From the NCBI GenBank assembly GCA_964624465.1, contig CAZUZD010000097.1, positions 1 through 19,355 on the forward strand: DNA of 19,355 nt, given 5' to 3'. The DNA is from CAZUZD01 sp964624465. GTDB taxonomy: Bacteria; Planctomycetota; Planctomycetia; Isosphaerales; Isosphaeraceae. Each line of letters opens with the position of its first letter. Positions within the stretch are counted from its first letter, which is position 1. The translations under genes and the position numbers were made by a program. Under the pieces are notes generated by a model. The model was given only the letters and a program-made list of their open reading frames with translations, searched no databases and had not been told where the DNA came from. Shown piece by piece: positions 1 through 6,920 of the stretch.

Positions 1-1
1 G

Positions 2-2176
2 GAGACGCCGCACGTCTGGAAGTACCGCGCCTGGGGGAGCGCCGCGTTCAACGCCGACCGGCCGTACGACCGGTGCGGCGCCGCGCCGCTCGCCGGCGAC
101 GAGCGGCCCGACGCCGACGCAGCGAGCCTGACGGCCACCGGATTCCTCCGGCTCGGCACCTGGAACGACGAGCCGAACGATCCTGAAGAATACAAGTACG
201 AGCGGCTCGAGGACCTGGTGCACGCGACCAGCACGGCGTTCCTGGGCCTGACGATCAAGTGCGCCCGCTGCCACGACCACAAGTTCGACCCGATCCGCCA
301 GACCGACTACTACCGCGTCGCCAGCGCCTTCTGGGCGGGCCCGATCGAGCCCGGCCCGCGCGAGCACCTGGGCGGCCCCGACCCGAAGCGGCTGCCGGCC
401 GAGGTGCTGGCCTGGACCGACGTGGCCCGCGAGCCGCCGCCGCTGCACCTGCTCCTCAAGGGCGACCCGACCCGCCGCGGGCCGGTCGTGACCCCCGCGC
501 CGCCGTCGTTCCTGCCGGCGCTGGACCGGCCGCTCGATCCGCCGGCGCCGGGCGCGGCGACCTCGCAGCGCCGGCTGCAACTGGCGCGCTGGATCGTCGA
601 CCCGGCCAACCCGATCGCGGCGCGGGTGTGGGTCAACCGGATCTGGCAGCACCACTTCGGCCAGGCACTCGTGCGATCGCCCGACAACTTCGGGTTCACC
701 GGCGAGCGGCCCACGCACCCCGAGCTGCTCGACTGGCTGGCCAGCCGCCTGGTGGCCAGCGGCTGGAGCACGAAGGCCCTGCACCGCACGCTCCTGCTCT
801 CGCGGACCTACCGGCAGGCATCGCTGCACCCGCAGCAGGCGGCCTACGCGGCGGTCGACGCGGGCAACCGGCTCTGGTGGCACGCCGAGCGGCGGCGGCG
901 CGATGCCGAGTCGCTCCGCGATGCCCTGCTGGCGGCGGGCGGGCGGCTCGATCGGGCCCGGATGGGCGGGCCGAGCATTCGGCCGGAGATCGCGCCCGAT
1001 GCCCTCGAAGGGCTGTCGATGAAGGGGGGCGCCTGGACGCCCTCGCCGCCTGATCAGCAGGGGCGCCGCAGCGTGTATCTGCACAGCAAGCGCGGGCTGC
1101 TGCCGCCGCTGCTGACGACCTTTGACTTCATGGACACGACCCTGCCGTGCGGCCAGCGCGACGTGACGCTGGTCGCGCCCCAGGCCCTGGCCCTGCTGAA
1201 CAACCCGTTCGTGCACGAGCAGAGCCGCCGGCTGGCCGGCCGCGTGATCGCCACCGGCGCCACTGGCGTGGACGAGCAGATCCAGCGGGCGTGGCGGCTG
1301 GCGCTGGGACGCGACCCGACCGACTCCGAGAGCGCAGCGGCCCGCGAGCACCTCGCCTCGCAGCGGGCCCTCTATGCCGGCGCCCTCGCCCGCGAGGAAC
1401 AGGCCGACGCCCCCCTGCCCGCCGGCCTGGCGCTGCACCTGCGGGCCGATGCCGGGGTCACGCTCGATGCGAGCGGCCGGGTCGCCGCGTGGGTCGACCA
1501 GTCGGGTCGCGGCCACGATGCCAGCCAGGAACTCGCCGGCGCCCGGCCCCGGCTCGTGCGCGAGCCCGGCTCGCCGGTCCGCTTGCGATTCGACGCACCC
1601 GGGCAGTTCCTGACGCTGGCGGGCGCGGTGCTTGAACGGCCGCACTTCAGCGTGGTCGCAGTCGCGGCCGACCCCGGCGGCGACACGCATCGCACGCTGT
1701 TCTCGAACTGGAACGGCGGGGCCGGAAACTCGACGACCTCGGTCTTCTTCGGAACCACGGGCGCCGGCGTGGTCCGCCTCAGCGACGACTTCACGACGGC
1801 CGCTGCGCTGCCGTCGCCCGGATCGCTCCAGGTGATCGGGGCCGTCGCAGGTCCTGAAGGCACGGCCGTCCATCGCGGGGCCGAGGTGCTCTCGGAGCGG
1901 TCGGCGCCGCTGTCGCCGCGGAACCTGGCGCCGCCGTATGTGGTCGGCCAGCAGGGGAACATCGGCGGCGAGTGGTGGCGGGGCGACCTGGCCGAGCTGC
2001 TCGTCTTCGACCGCCCGCTCGACCGCGACGAGGTGCGCCGCCTGGCGCGTCAGCTCGCCCGCCGGCACGCGCTCGACGCCGGGGCCGACCCGGTCACCGA
2101 CGATCCCGACGCGAGGGCGCTGGCCTCGCTCTGCCACGTGCTGCTCAACAGCAGCGAGTTCCTCTACGTTGACTGA
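2..2176 (+). CDS. DUF1549/DUF1553 (PSCyt2/PSD1) protein with inserted LamG-like domain, 5' partial
   Basis: The frame is open from base 2 to the stop at 2176 (724 visible codons), and the upstream part reads as DUF1549, so the true start lies left of the window. Visible order: the end of DUF1549 (PSCyt2) with ATGFLRLGTW and CARCHDHKFDP, where the CxxCH at residues 87-91 is a candidate c-type haem site; then DUF1553 (PSD1) from about residue 187 (LARWIVDPANPIAARVWVNRIWQ in part, GFTGERPTHPELLDWL, LLLSRTYRQ); then a LamG/concanavalin-like jellyroll at about 468-690 (GLALHLRADAGV, VAAWVDQSGRGHDA, GDLAELLVFDRPL); then the usual DUF1553 end, ALASLCHVLLNSSEFLYVD. The LamG-like part therefore sits inside DUF1553. 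The family is expanded in planctomycetes and its biochemical role is not established. It is probably exported, with a PSCyt1 cytochrome-like part off-window. DUF1501 follows 16 bases downstream, the usual partner. One oddity is YDRCGAAPLAGDE near the left edge, where the family usually has YDRFxxxQLAGDE. Confidence 0.93.
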   Translation, partial: ETPHVWKYRAWGSAAFNADRPYDRCGAAPLAGDERPDADAASLTATGFLRLGTWNDEPNDPEEYKYERLEDLVHATSTAFLGLTIKCARCHDHKFDPIRQTDYYRVASAFWAGPIEPGPREHLGGPDPKRLPAEVLAWTDVAREPPPLHLLLKGDPTRRGPVVTPAPPSFLPALDRPLDPPAPGAATSQRRLQLARWIVDPANPIAARVWVNRIWQHHFGQALVRSPDNFGFTGERPTHPELLDWLASRLVASGWSTKALHRTLLLSRTYRQASLHPQQAAYAAVDAGNRLWWHAERRRRDAESLRDALLAAGGRLDRARMGGPSIRPEIAPDALEGLSMKGGAWTPSPPDQQGRRSVYLHSKRGLLPPLLTTFDFMDTTLPCGQRDVTLVAPQALALLNNPFVHEQSRRLAGRVIATGATGVDEQIQRAWRLALGRDPTDSESAAAREHLASQRALYAGALAREEQADAPLPAGLALHLRADAGVTLDASGRVAAWVDQSGRGHDASQELAGARPRLVREPGSPVRLRFDAPGQFLTLAGAVLERPHFSVVAVAADPGGDTHRTLFSNWNGGAGNSTTSVFFGTTGAGVVRLSDDFTTAAALPSPGSLQVIGAVAGPEGTAVHRGAEVLSERSAPLSPRNLAPPYVVGQQGNIGGEWWRGDLAELLVFDRPLDRDEVRRLARQLARRHALDAGADPVTDDPDARALASLCHVLLNSSEFLYVD
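1405..2080 (+). other. LamG-like jellyroll domain inserted in DUF1553
   Basis: This is a sub-feature of the DUF1549/DUF1553 gene. The encoded segment has the hallmarks of a LamG/concanavalin-like lectin fold: a start of the form GLxLxLRADAGV, then WVDQSGRGHDA, a middle FSVVAVA strand, a TLFSNWNGG turn, and the closing GDLAELLVFDRPLDRDEVRRL, typical of LamG_3-type domains. DUF1553 sequence lies on both sides. Such domains commonly bind glycans or proteins, so a substrate-binding role is inferred and not shown. Confidence 0.75.
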
Positions 2177-2180
2177 GCCC

Positions 2181-2186
2181 GGGAGG
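2181..2186 (+). promoter_or_regulatory. Shine-Dalgarno site that fixes the GTG start of the DUF1501 gene
   Basis: GGGAGG lies six bases before the GTG at 2193 and five bases after the stop of the upstream gene. It is the only strong ribosome-binding sequence near the beginning of the DUF1501 homology and supports GTG over any longer in-frame start. Confidence 0.7.
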
Positions 2187-2192
2187 CCGGCC

Positions 2193-3662
2193 GTGTCCGA
2201 TCCGAAGCGACGCGGGTTCCCGTGCGGCCAGACCCGCCGCGAGTTCGTCTGGGAGATGGGCGGCGGCTTCGCGGGCCTGGCGCTGAGCGCCCTGCTGGCC
2301 GGCGACGGCTTCTTCGCCCGGCACGCCCGAGCCGGCGAGGTTCCCCGCGCCGGCAACCCGCTGGCGCCCCGGCCGCAGCACTTCCCGGCGAAGGCGAAGA
2401 GCGTCATCTTCCTGATGATGAACGGCGGCCCCAGCCAGGTCGACACCTTCGACCCCAAGCCGGCGCTGGCGAAGTACGCCGGCCAGCCGCTGCCGCCGGG
2501 CAAGTCGTTCATCAACTCCGGCGGCCGCAAGGTCGGCTACCTGACCCCCTCGTTCCGCCCGTTCCGGCCCGGCGGCCAGAGCGGCCTGATGATCTCGGAC
2601 TTCTTCCCGAAGCTCCGCGCGCACGCCGACAAGCTCGCCGTGATCCGCTCGTGCCACACCGACAGCCATGCGCACGGCTCGGCGCTGGTGGCGATGAACA
2701 CGGGCAAGACGATCATCGGCCGGCCGTCGCTCGGGAGCTGGGCCGTCTACGGCCTGGGGACCGAGAACGCGAACCTGCCGGGCTATGTCGTCATGCTCGA
2801 CAGGCGCGGCGGTCCGATCGGCGGGCAGCCGAACTGGTCGAGCGGGTTCATGTCGGCGGCCTACTCGGGCACGCTGTTCCGGCCGATCGGCGACCCGATC
2901 CTCGACCTCCGCGGCCCCGACGGCGTCGGACCCGAGGCGCAGCGGGCGCAGCTCGACCTGCTGGCGAAGCTCAACCAGCAGCACCTCGATGCCCGCCCCG
3001 GCGGCCAGGAGCTGGCGGCGCGGATCGAGAGCTACGAGCTGGCGTACCGGATGCAGTCGGCCACGCCCGAGGCGGTCGACCTGGCCGGCGAGTCGGCCCG
3101 CACGCTCGAGGAGTACGGCGTGGGCCGGCAGCCGACCGACGAGTTCGGCCGCAACTGCCTGATCGCCCGCCGCCTGGTCGAGCGCGGGGTGCGGTTCATC
3201 CAGCTCTACAGCGGCGGCGGCCACCTCGAAGAAACCTGGGACGCGCACGCCAGCATCGAGACCAACCACGGCCGCCACGCCGCCGAGGTCGACCAGCCGA
3301 TCGCCGCCCTGCTGGCCGACCTGGAGCGCCGGGGGCTCCTCGACGAGACCCTGGTCCTCTGGGGCGGCGAGTTCGGGCGCATGCCGTTCAGCGAGGGCCA
3401 GGGGGAACCGGGCCGCAACCACAACCCCTACGGCTTCTCGATGTGGCTGGCCGGCGCCGGCGTGAAGGGGGGCATCGCGTACGGCGAGACCGACGAGTTC
3501 GGCTTCGAGGCGGTGACCGATCGCGTGCACCTGCACGACCTCCACGCCACGCTCCTGCACCTGCTCGGCCTCGACCACGAGGCGCTCACCTACTTCCACC
3601 AGGGCCGCAACGAGCGGCTCACCGACGTCTTCGGCCACGTCGTCCGTGGCATCCTGGCCTGA
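2193..3662 (+). CDS. DUF1501 protein, Tat-exported, sulfatase/alkaline-phosphatase-like fold
   Basis: A 489-residue protein with GTG start, chosen because GGGAGG sits six bases upstream and because the family N-terminus begins here. Residues 1-45 form a Tat-type signal: TRREFVWEMGGGF (twin Arg at 15-16), then a hydrophobic stretch ending near ARA. The mature part has the DUF1501 hallmarks FLMMNGGPSQVDTFDPKP, then GRNCLIARRLVERGVRFIQLYSGG, WGGEFGRMPFSE and GRNHNPYGFSMWLAGAG. The Glu and His residues in the last motifs correspond to positions thought to be metal-binding in the sulfatase/alkaline phosphatase-like fold. DUF1501 proteins are widespread and paralogous in planctomycetes, nearly always next to DUF1549/DUF1553 genes as here. 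The substrate is unknown. It forms an operon with the preceding gene (16-base gap). Length and motifs look intact. Confidence 0.94.
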   Translation: MSDPKRRGFPCGQTRREFVWEMGGGFAGLALSALLAGDGFFARHARAGEVPRAGNPLAPRPQHFPAKAKSVIFLMMNGGPSQVDTFDPKPALAKYAGQPLPPGKSFINSGGRKVGYLTPSFRPFRPGGQSGLMISDFFPKLRAHADKLAVIRSCHTDSHAHGSALVAMNTGKTIIGRPSLGSWAVYGLGTENANLPGYVVMLDRRGGPIGGQPNWSSGFMSAAYSGTLFRPIGDPILDLRGPDGVGPEAQRAQLDLLAKLNQQHLDARPGGQELAARIESYELAYRMQSATPEAVDLAGESARTLEEYGVGRQPTDEFGRNCLIARRLVERGVRFIQLYSGGGHLEETWDAHASIETNHGRHAAEVDQPIAALLADLERRGLLDETLVLWGGEFGRMPFSEGQGEPGRNHNPYGFSMWLAGAGVKGGIAYGETDEFGFEAVTDRVHLHDLHATLLHLLGLDHEALTYFHQGRNERLTDVFGHVVRGILA

Positions 3663-3724
3663 GCCCGGCCCACGATGGCGGGCCCGGTCTCGTCGAAGCG
3701 TTCCCTGACCATGGCGGTCGCAGC

Positions 3725-4693
3725 ATGCTCCTCTCGGTGGTGACGACGATCTATCGCACGGGGCCCTGCGTGGTGCCGTTCTTTGAGCGGGCGGCACTGG
3801 CGGCGCGGGAGCTGGGGTGCGAGCTGGAGGTCGTCTTCGTCAACGACGGCTCGCCCGACGACGGCCTCGCCACGGCCGAGCGCGCGGCGGCCGAGCACCC
3901 CGGGATCGTGGTCGTCGACCTGTCGCGGAACTTCGGCCAGCACAAGGCACTGTGGGCCGGCCTCCGCGCCGCCAGGGGCGACCTGATCGCGATCTTCGAC
4001 GGCGACCTGGAGGAGGACCCGCACCTGGCGGCCGACTTCGCCCGCACGCTCCGGGCCCAGCGCGCCGACGTCGTCTACAGCGTGGCCCGCGACCCCAAGG
4101 GCTCGTGGGCCTATCGCCGGTGCCGCGCCCTGTTCTACCGGATCCTCCGCGGGCTCTCGGGGGTCGAATTCCCTCAAAATGCCCAGACGGCGCGGCTGAT
4201 GACCCGGCGGTACGTCGACGCCCTGCTGCAGCACCCGGAGCGGGAGATCTTCCTGCTGGGCGTGCTGCACATGACCGGGTTCCGCCAGGTGGCGGTGCCG
4301 GTCGACAAGCCGCAGACGGCGCCCACCAAGTACACGTCGCGGAAGCTCTTCTGGGTCGCGCTGAACGCCGTGGTGGCGTTCTCGATCTTCCCGCTGCTGA
4401 TCATCTTCCTGACCGGCATCGCGCTGTCGTGCCTGACGGCGGCGTTCCTGGCCGTGCTGCTGGCCACCTGGGCGACCCGGGGCTTCGGCGTGCCGGGCTG
4501 GACCACCCTGGTGGCGCTGCAACTCATCTCGATGAGCGTCGTGACGCTGTTCCTGGGCATCCTGGCCGTCTACGTCGGGATCATCTTCCTGGAGGTGAAG
4601 CGGCGGCCCACGCCGATCGTCCGCTCGACCCTGCGCGATGGCCACCGCGAACCCGAGCTCCCCTGGCCGGATGAGCCTGCGGCCCCGGCCTGA
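3725..4693 (+). CDS. GT2 family glycosyltransferase with two C-terminal membrane helices (GtrB/ArnC/DPM1-like)
   Basis: A 322-residue protein that probably moves a sugar from a nucleotide donor to polyprenyl phosphate at the cytoplasmic face of the inner membrane. The N-terminal GT-A domain has VVTTIYRTG, FVNDGSPDD (N40-D41), SRNFGQHKALWAGL and the DxD metal motif IFDGDLEEDP (D92, D94). FPQNAQTARLMTRRY is the family's acceptor-side segment. Two hydrophobic segments follow, at about residues 215-245 and 260-290, ending AVYVGIIFLEVKRRPTPIV. This resembles the GEYLGRIYxEVKRRP end of GtrB/ArnC-type transferases. The ATG at 3725 begins exactly at the domain; its Shine-Dalgarno sequence is weak. 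It lies 62 bases after the DUF1501 gene, so co-transcription is possible. It converges, with a 9-base gap, on a sugar aminotransferase gene. The exact sugar and acceptor cannot be read from the sequence. Confidence 0.9.
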   Translation: MLLSVVTTIYRTGPCVVPFFERAALAARELGCELEVVFVNDGSPDDGLATAERAAAEHPGIVVVDLSRNFGQHKALWAGLRAARGDLIAIFDGDLEEDPHLAADFARTLRAQRADVVYSVARDPKGSWAYRRCRALFYRILRGLSGVEFPQNAQTARLMTRRYVDALLQHPEREIFLLGVLHMTGFRQVAVPVDKPQTAPTKYTSRKLFWVALNAVVAFSIFPLLIIFLTGIALSCLTAAFLAVLLATWATRGFGVPGWTTLVALQLISMSVVTLFLGILAVYVGIIFLEVKRRPTPIVRSTLRDGHREPELPWPDEPAAPA

Positions 4694-4702
4694 ATCCTCG
4701 GC

Positions 4703-5836
4703 TCAGAATGCGGTGACGGCCGCGATCACGCGGTCCTGGTCGGCGTCGGACATGCCGGTGTAGAACGGCAGCCGCACGAGGCGGTCGCTGGCGTCCTCGG
4801 TCACGGGGCAGTCTCCCCGGCGGGCGCCCCAGCGGGCGGCGTACTCGCTGGCGTTCAGCGGCAGGTAGTGGAACACGGCCCGGACCGAGCGGGCGTGCAG
4901 GTGGGCGAGGAACGCGGTGCGCGCGGCGGCGTCGGGCAGCAGCAGGTAGTACATGTGGTACGACTGGTCGCAGTGCCCGGGCACGAACGGCCGGCGCACG
5001 CCGCGGGCGTCGGCCCAGGGGGCGAGGGCCGCGTGGTAGCGGTCCCAGAGGACGCGTCGGCGGGCCTGGATCGCCTCCCACTGCTCGAGCTGGCCGTAGA
5101 GGAAGGCGGCCAGCACGTCGCTCATGACGTAGCTGGAGCCGAGGTCGACCCAGGTGTACTTGTCGACCTCGCCGCGGAAGAACCGGGCGCGGTTGGTCCC
5201 CTTCTCGCGGAGGATCTCGGCGCGGGCGACGAACCCCGGGTCGTTGATCAGCAGCGCCCCGCCCTCGCCGCAGGTGATGTTCTTGGTCTCGTGGAAGCTC
5301 AGGGTCGCCAGGGCCCCGAAGGTCCCGAGCCGCCGGCCCCGGTAGGCGGCGAACGGGCCGTGGGCGGCGTCCTCCACCACGGGCACGCCGTGCCGGCCGG
5401 CGATCGCGTCGATCGCGGTCATCTCGCAGCCGACCCCGGCATAATGCACCGGCACGATCGCCCGGGTCCGGGGGGTGATGAGCGCCTCGAGCCTGGTCTC
5501 GTCGAGGTTCAGCGTGTCGGGCCGCACGTCGCAGAAGACCGGCCGGGCCCCCCGCACCGCGAAGGCGTTGGCGGTGGAGACGAACGTGAACGACGGCACG
5601 ATCACCTCGTCGCCGGGCCCGATCTCCAGCAGGAACCCGGCCATCTCCAGCGCGTGGGTGCACGAGGTCGTCACCAGGGCCCGGGCGCACCCGATGGCCG
5701 CCTCCAGGAGCGTCTGGCACCGCCGGGAGAACGCCTGGTCGCCGGCGATCTGGCCGATGCGGAGCGCCTCCTGGATGTACTCCAGCTCCCGGCCCCGCGT
5801 CGTGGAGTGATTGAACGGGATGTTCCGGGCTTCCAA
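4703..5836 (-). CDS. wecE: dTDP-4-keto-6-deoxy-D-glucose transaminase, WecE/RffA-like (DegT/DnrJ/EryC1 family)
   Basis: A PLP-dependent sugar aminotransferase of 377 residues, close to the roughly 376 of enterobacterial WecE. Family knowledge: WecE converts dTDP-4-keto-6-deoxyglucose to dTDP-4-amino-4,6-dideoxygalactose, using glutamate. Features recalled from E. coli WecE occur in order: IPFN at the N-terminus, GDEVIVPSFTFVSTANAF, RPDTLNLDETRLEALIT, AIVPVHYAGVGCEM, VVEDAAHG, SFHETKNITCGEGGA with the Schiff-base Lys at 185, AEILREKGTNRARFFRGEVD in part, KYTWVDLGSSYVMSD and AVFHYLPLN. The start is taken as TTG at 5836 because GAGGGAGGG lies just upstream, the protein then begins a few residues before IPFN, and no ATG or GTG fits. 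The open frame runs further upstream but matches nothing there. No dTDP-sugar synthesis genes are visible nearby. It converges on the GT2 gene. The family call is very secure; the exact sugar is inferred from similarity. Confidence 0.92.
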   Translation of the reverse strand: MEARNIPFNHSTTRGRELEYIQEALRIGQIAGDQAFSRRCQTLLEAAIGCARALVTTSCTHALEMAGFLLEIGPGDEVIVPSFTFVSTANAFAVRGARPVFCDVRPDTLNLDETRLEALITPRTRAIVPVHYAGVGCEMTAIDAIAGRHGVPVVEDAAHGPFAAYRGRRLGTFGALATLSFHETKNITCGEGGALLINDPGFVARAEILREKGTNRARFFRGEVDKYTWVDLGSSYVMSDVLAAFLYGQLEQWEAIQARRRVLWDRYHAALAPWADARGVRRPFVPGHCDQSYHMYYLLLPDAAARTAFLAHLHARSVRAVFHYLPLNASEYAARWGARRGDCPVTEDASDRLVRLPFYTGMSDADQDRVIAAVTAF

Positions 5837-6272
5837 CGCACCCTCCCTCGGTCCACGGCGACCGACGAACCCGGGACTCGCTCCCGGGGACCTGCCCCGC
5901 ACCCCGGCCGCGATCCGGGACGATGCCGCCCAGGATCCCGCCACGGGCCACGGCCCCGGCCAGCGATGCCGGGGTGAGCTCCGAGGGGTGATTATGGCGA
6001 CTCGCCCGGACCGCGGACAGGCCCGGGCCGGGGAGGCGCCCGCCCGGCGGCCCGACGGAACCCGGCGCGACGCCCAGGGGGGATGCCCCTGCCGGGAATT
6101 CGGCCGCCGGCCGCCCGATCGCGGGGGAATGCCGGTCGGCCGGCCGGGCCAGGGTTGCGGCGGGTCGGCAGGTGTCGCAATGTTGGGAGTGGCCGCCGGG
6201 CCGCGCGGGCCGCCGGGCCCGAAAAAAAACCGCGGGGCGGCTGGCGGACGGTCATGGACGAATCGACTCTTG
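5837..6272. other. Divergent intergenic region between the wecE-like gene and the ECF sigma gene
   Basis: About 436 bases with no supported gene. Open frames cross it but have no recognisable protein or ribosome-binding site. Contents: the wecE ribosome-binding site at the left end; a CATAAT -10-like hexamer on the minus strand at 5991-5996, without a good -35; a 12-base direct repeat (GGCCGCCGGGCC) at 6191-6202 and 6208-6219; and an A8 tract at 6222-6229, which stands out in this GC-rich DNA about 44 bases before the sigma-factor start. Promoters for both genes must presumably lie here, but none is convincing. Confidence 0.6.
5841..5849 (-). promoter_or_regulatory. Strong Shine-Dalgarno deciding the TTG start of the wecE-like gene
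   Basis: On the minus strand GAGGGAGGG is followed by TGCG and then TTG. It is an unusually good match to the anti-SD sequence, and its position selects a rare TTG start that places the N-terminus where WecE proteins begin. Confidence 0.6.
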
Positions 6273-6920
6273 ATGACGGGGGGATACCCGGCGTTGAGTC
6301 ACGACCCGGATCCGACCCAGGGCGAGGTGGCGCCCGCGGGCGAGCCCGAGGCCACCGACCTGTCGCTGCTCCGCCGGATCCAGCAGGGCCAGGGGGATGC
6401 CTCGACCGAGCTCTACCATCGGTACGCCGAGCGGCTGCAGGCCCTGGCTGCCGCCCAGAGCGGGGCCGACCTGGGGCCGCGGCTCGACCCCGAAGACCTC
6501 GTCCAGTCGGTCTTCCGCACCTTCTTCCGGCGCGCCGGACTGGGACATTACACGGTCCCGGAAGGCGAGGAGATCTGGAAGCTCCTGCTGGTCATCGCCC
6601 TCAACAAGGTGCGCGCCACCGGGGCCTTCCACCGGGCCGTCAAGCGCGACGTGCGGCGGACGACCGGGGGCGCGGCGTTCGACCAGGCGGTCGCCGGGCG
6701 GTCCACGCCCGACGAGGCCCCGGTGCAGTTCCTCCGGATGGTGATCGCCGAGCAGCTCGAGGGCTGGCCCGAGAGTCACCGGCGGATGATCGAGATGCGG
6801 ATCGAAGGGCATGAGATGGCCGAGATCGCGGCCGCCGTGGCGCGGTCCAAGCGGTCGGTCGAGCGGGTGCTCCAGGAATTTCAGCAACGGCTCGGCCGGG
6901 TGATCGGAGAGTCCCAGTGA
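6273..6920 (+). CDS. ECF-type RNA polymerase sigma factor (planctomycete kinase-associated type)
   Basis: A 215-residue sigma-70 family protein of the extracytoplasmic-function type, which would direct RNA polymerase to a specific promoter set. Region 2 spans about residues 30-90: LLRRIQQGQGDASTELYHRY, then LDPEDLVQSVFRTFFRRAG for core binding and -10 recognition. WKLLLVIALNKVRATGAFHR follows. Region 4 is at about 160-207 (RRMIEMRIEGHEMAEIAAAV, then SKRSVERVLQEFQQRL), a helix-turn-helix for the -35. Start uncertain: ATG 6273 is chosen, but TTG 6294 (giving LSHDPDPTQ) has a GGGGGGA nine bases upstream and is a fair alternative. The open frame extends to 5811 without homology. The stop overlaps the kinase start by four bases (GTGA), implying translational coupling. 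This sigma/kinase pairing is common in planctomycetes; the kinase probably controls or is controlled with the sigma factor, but the signal is unknown. Confidence 0.92.
   Translation: MTGGYPALSHDPDPTQGEVAPAGEPEATDLSLLRRIQQGQGDASTELYHRYAERLQALAAAQSGADLGPRLDPEDLVQSVFRTFFRRAGLGHYTVPEGEEIWKLLLVIALNKVRATGAFHRAVKRDVRRTTGGAAFDQAVAGRSTPDEAPVQFLRMVIAEQLEGWPESHRRMIEMRIEGHEMAEIAAAVARSKRSVERVLQEFQQRLGRVIGESQ

Noticed and set aside
1938..2192. Longer N-terminus for the DUF1501 gene
   Set aside because: The extension overlaps the coding end of the DUF1553 gene, is Ser/Thr/Arg-rich with no homology, and GTG 2193 has a strong ribosome-binding site.
3663..3724. GC-rich inverted sequences (around CGGGCCCG) after the DUF1501 stop as a terminator
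   Set aside because: No stem longer than a short palindrome can be drawn, and no T-run follows.
2145..3797. A 550-codon minus-strand frame opposite the DUF1501 gene
   Set aside because: Shadow frame; the plus strand has a complete DUF1501 protein with Tat signal and ribosome-binding site.
6075..6091. Hairpin CAGGGG/CCCCTG in the wecE-sigma spacer
   Set aside because: Only a 6-bp stem in very GC-rich DNA, between divergent genes where no terminator is expected.
5811..6272. Longer N-terminus for the sigma factor
   Set aside because: The in-frame extension is Gly/Arg/Pro-rich, resembles no sigma-factor region, and runs across the divergent promoter region into the wecE start.
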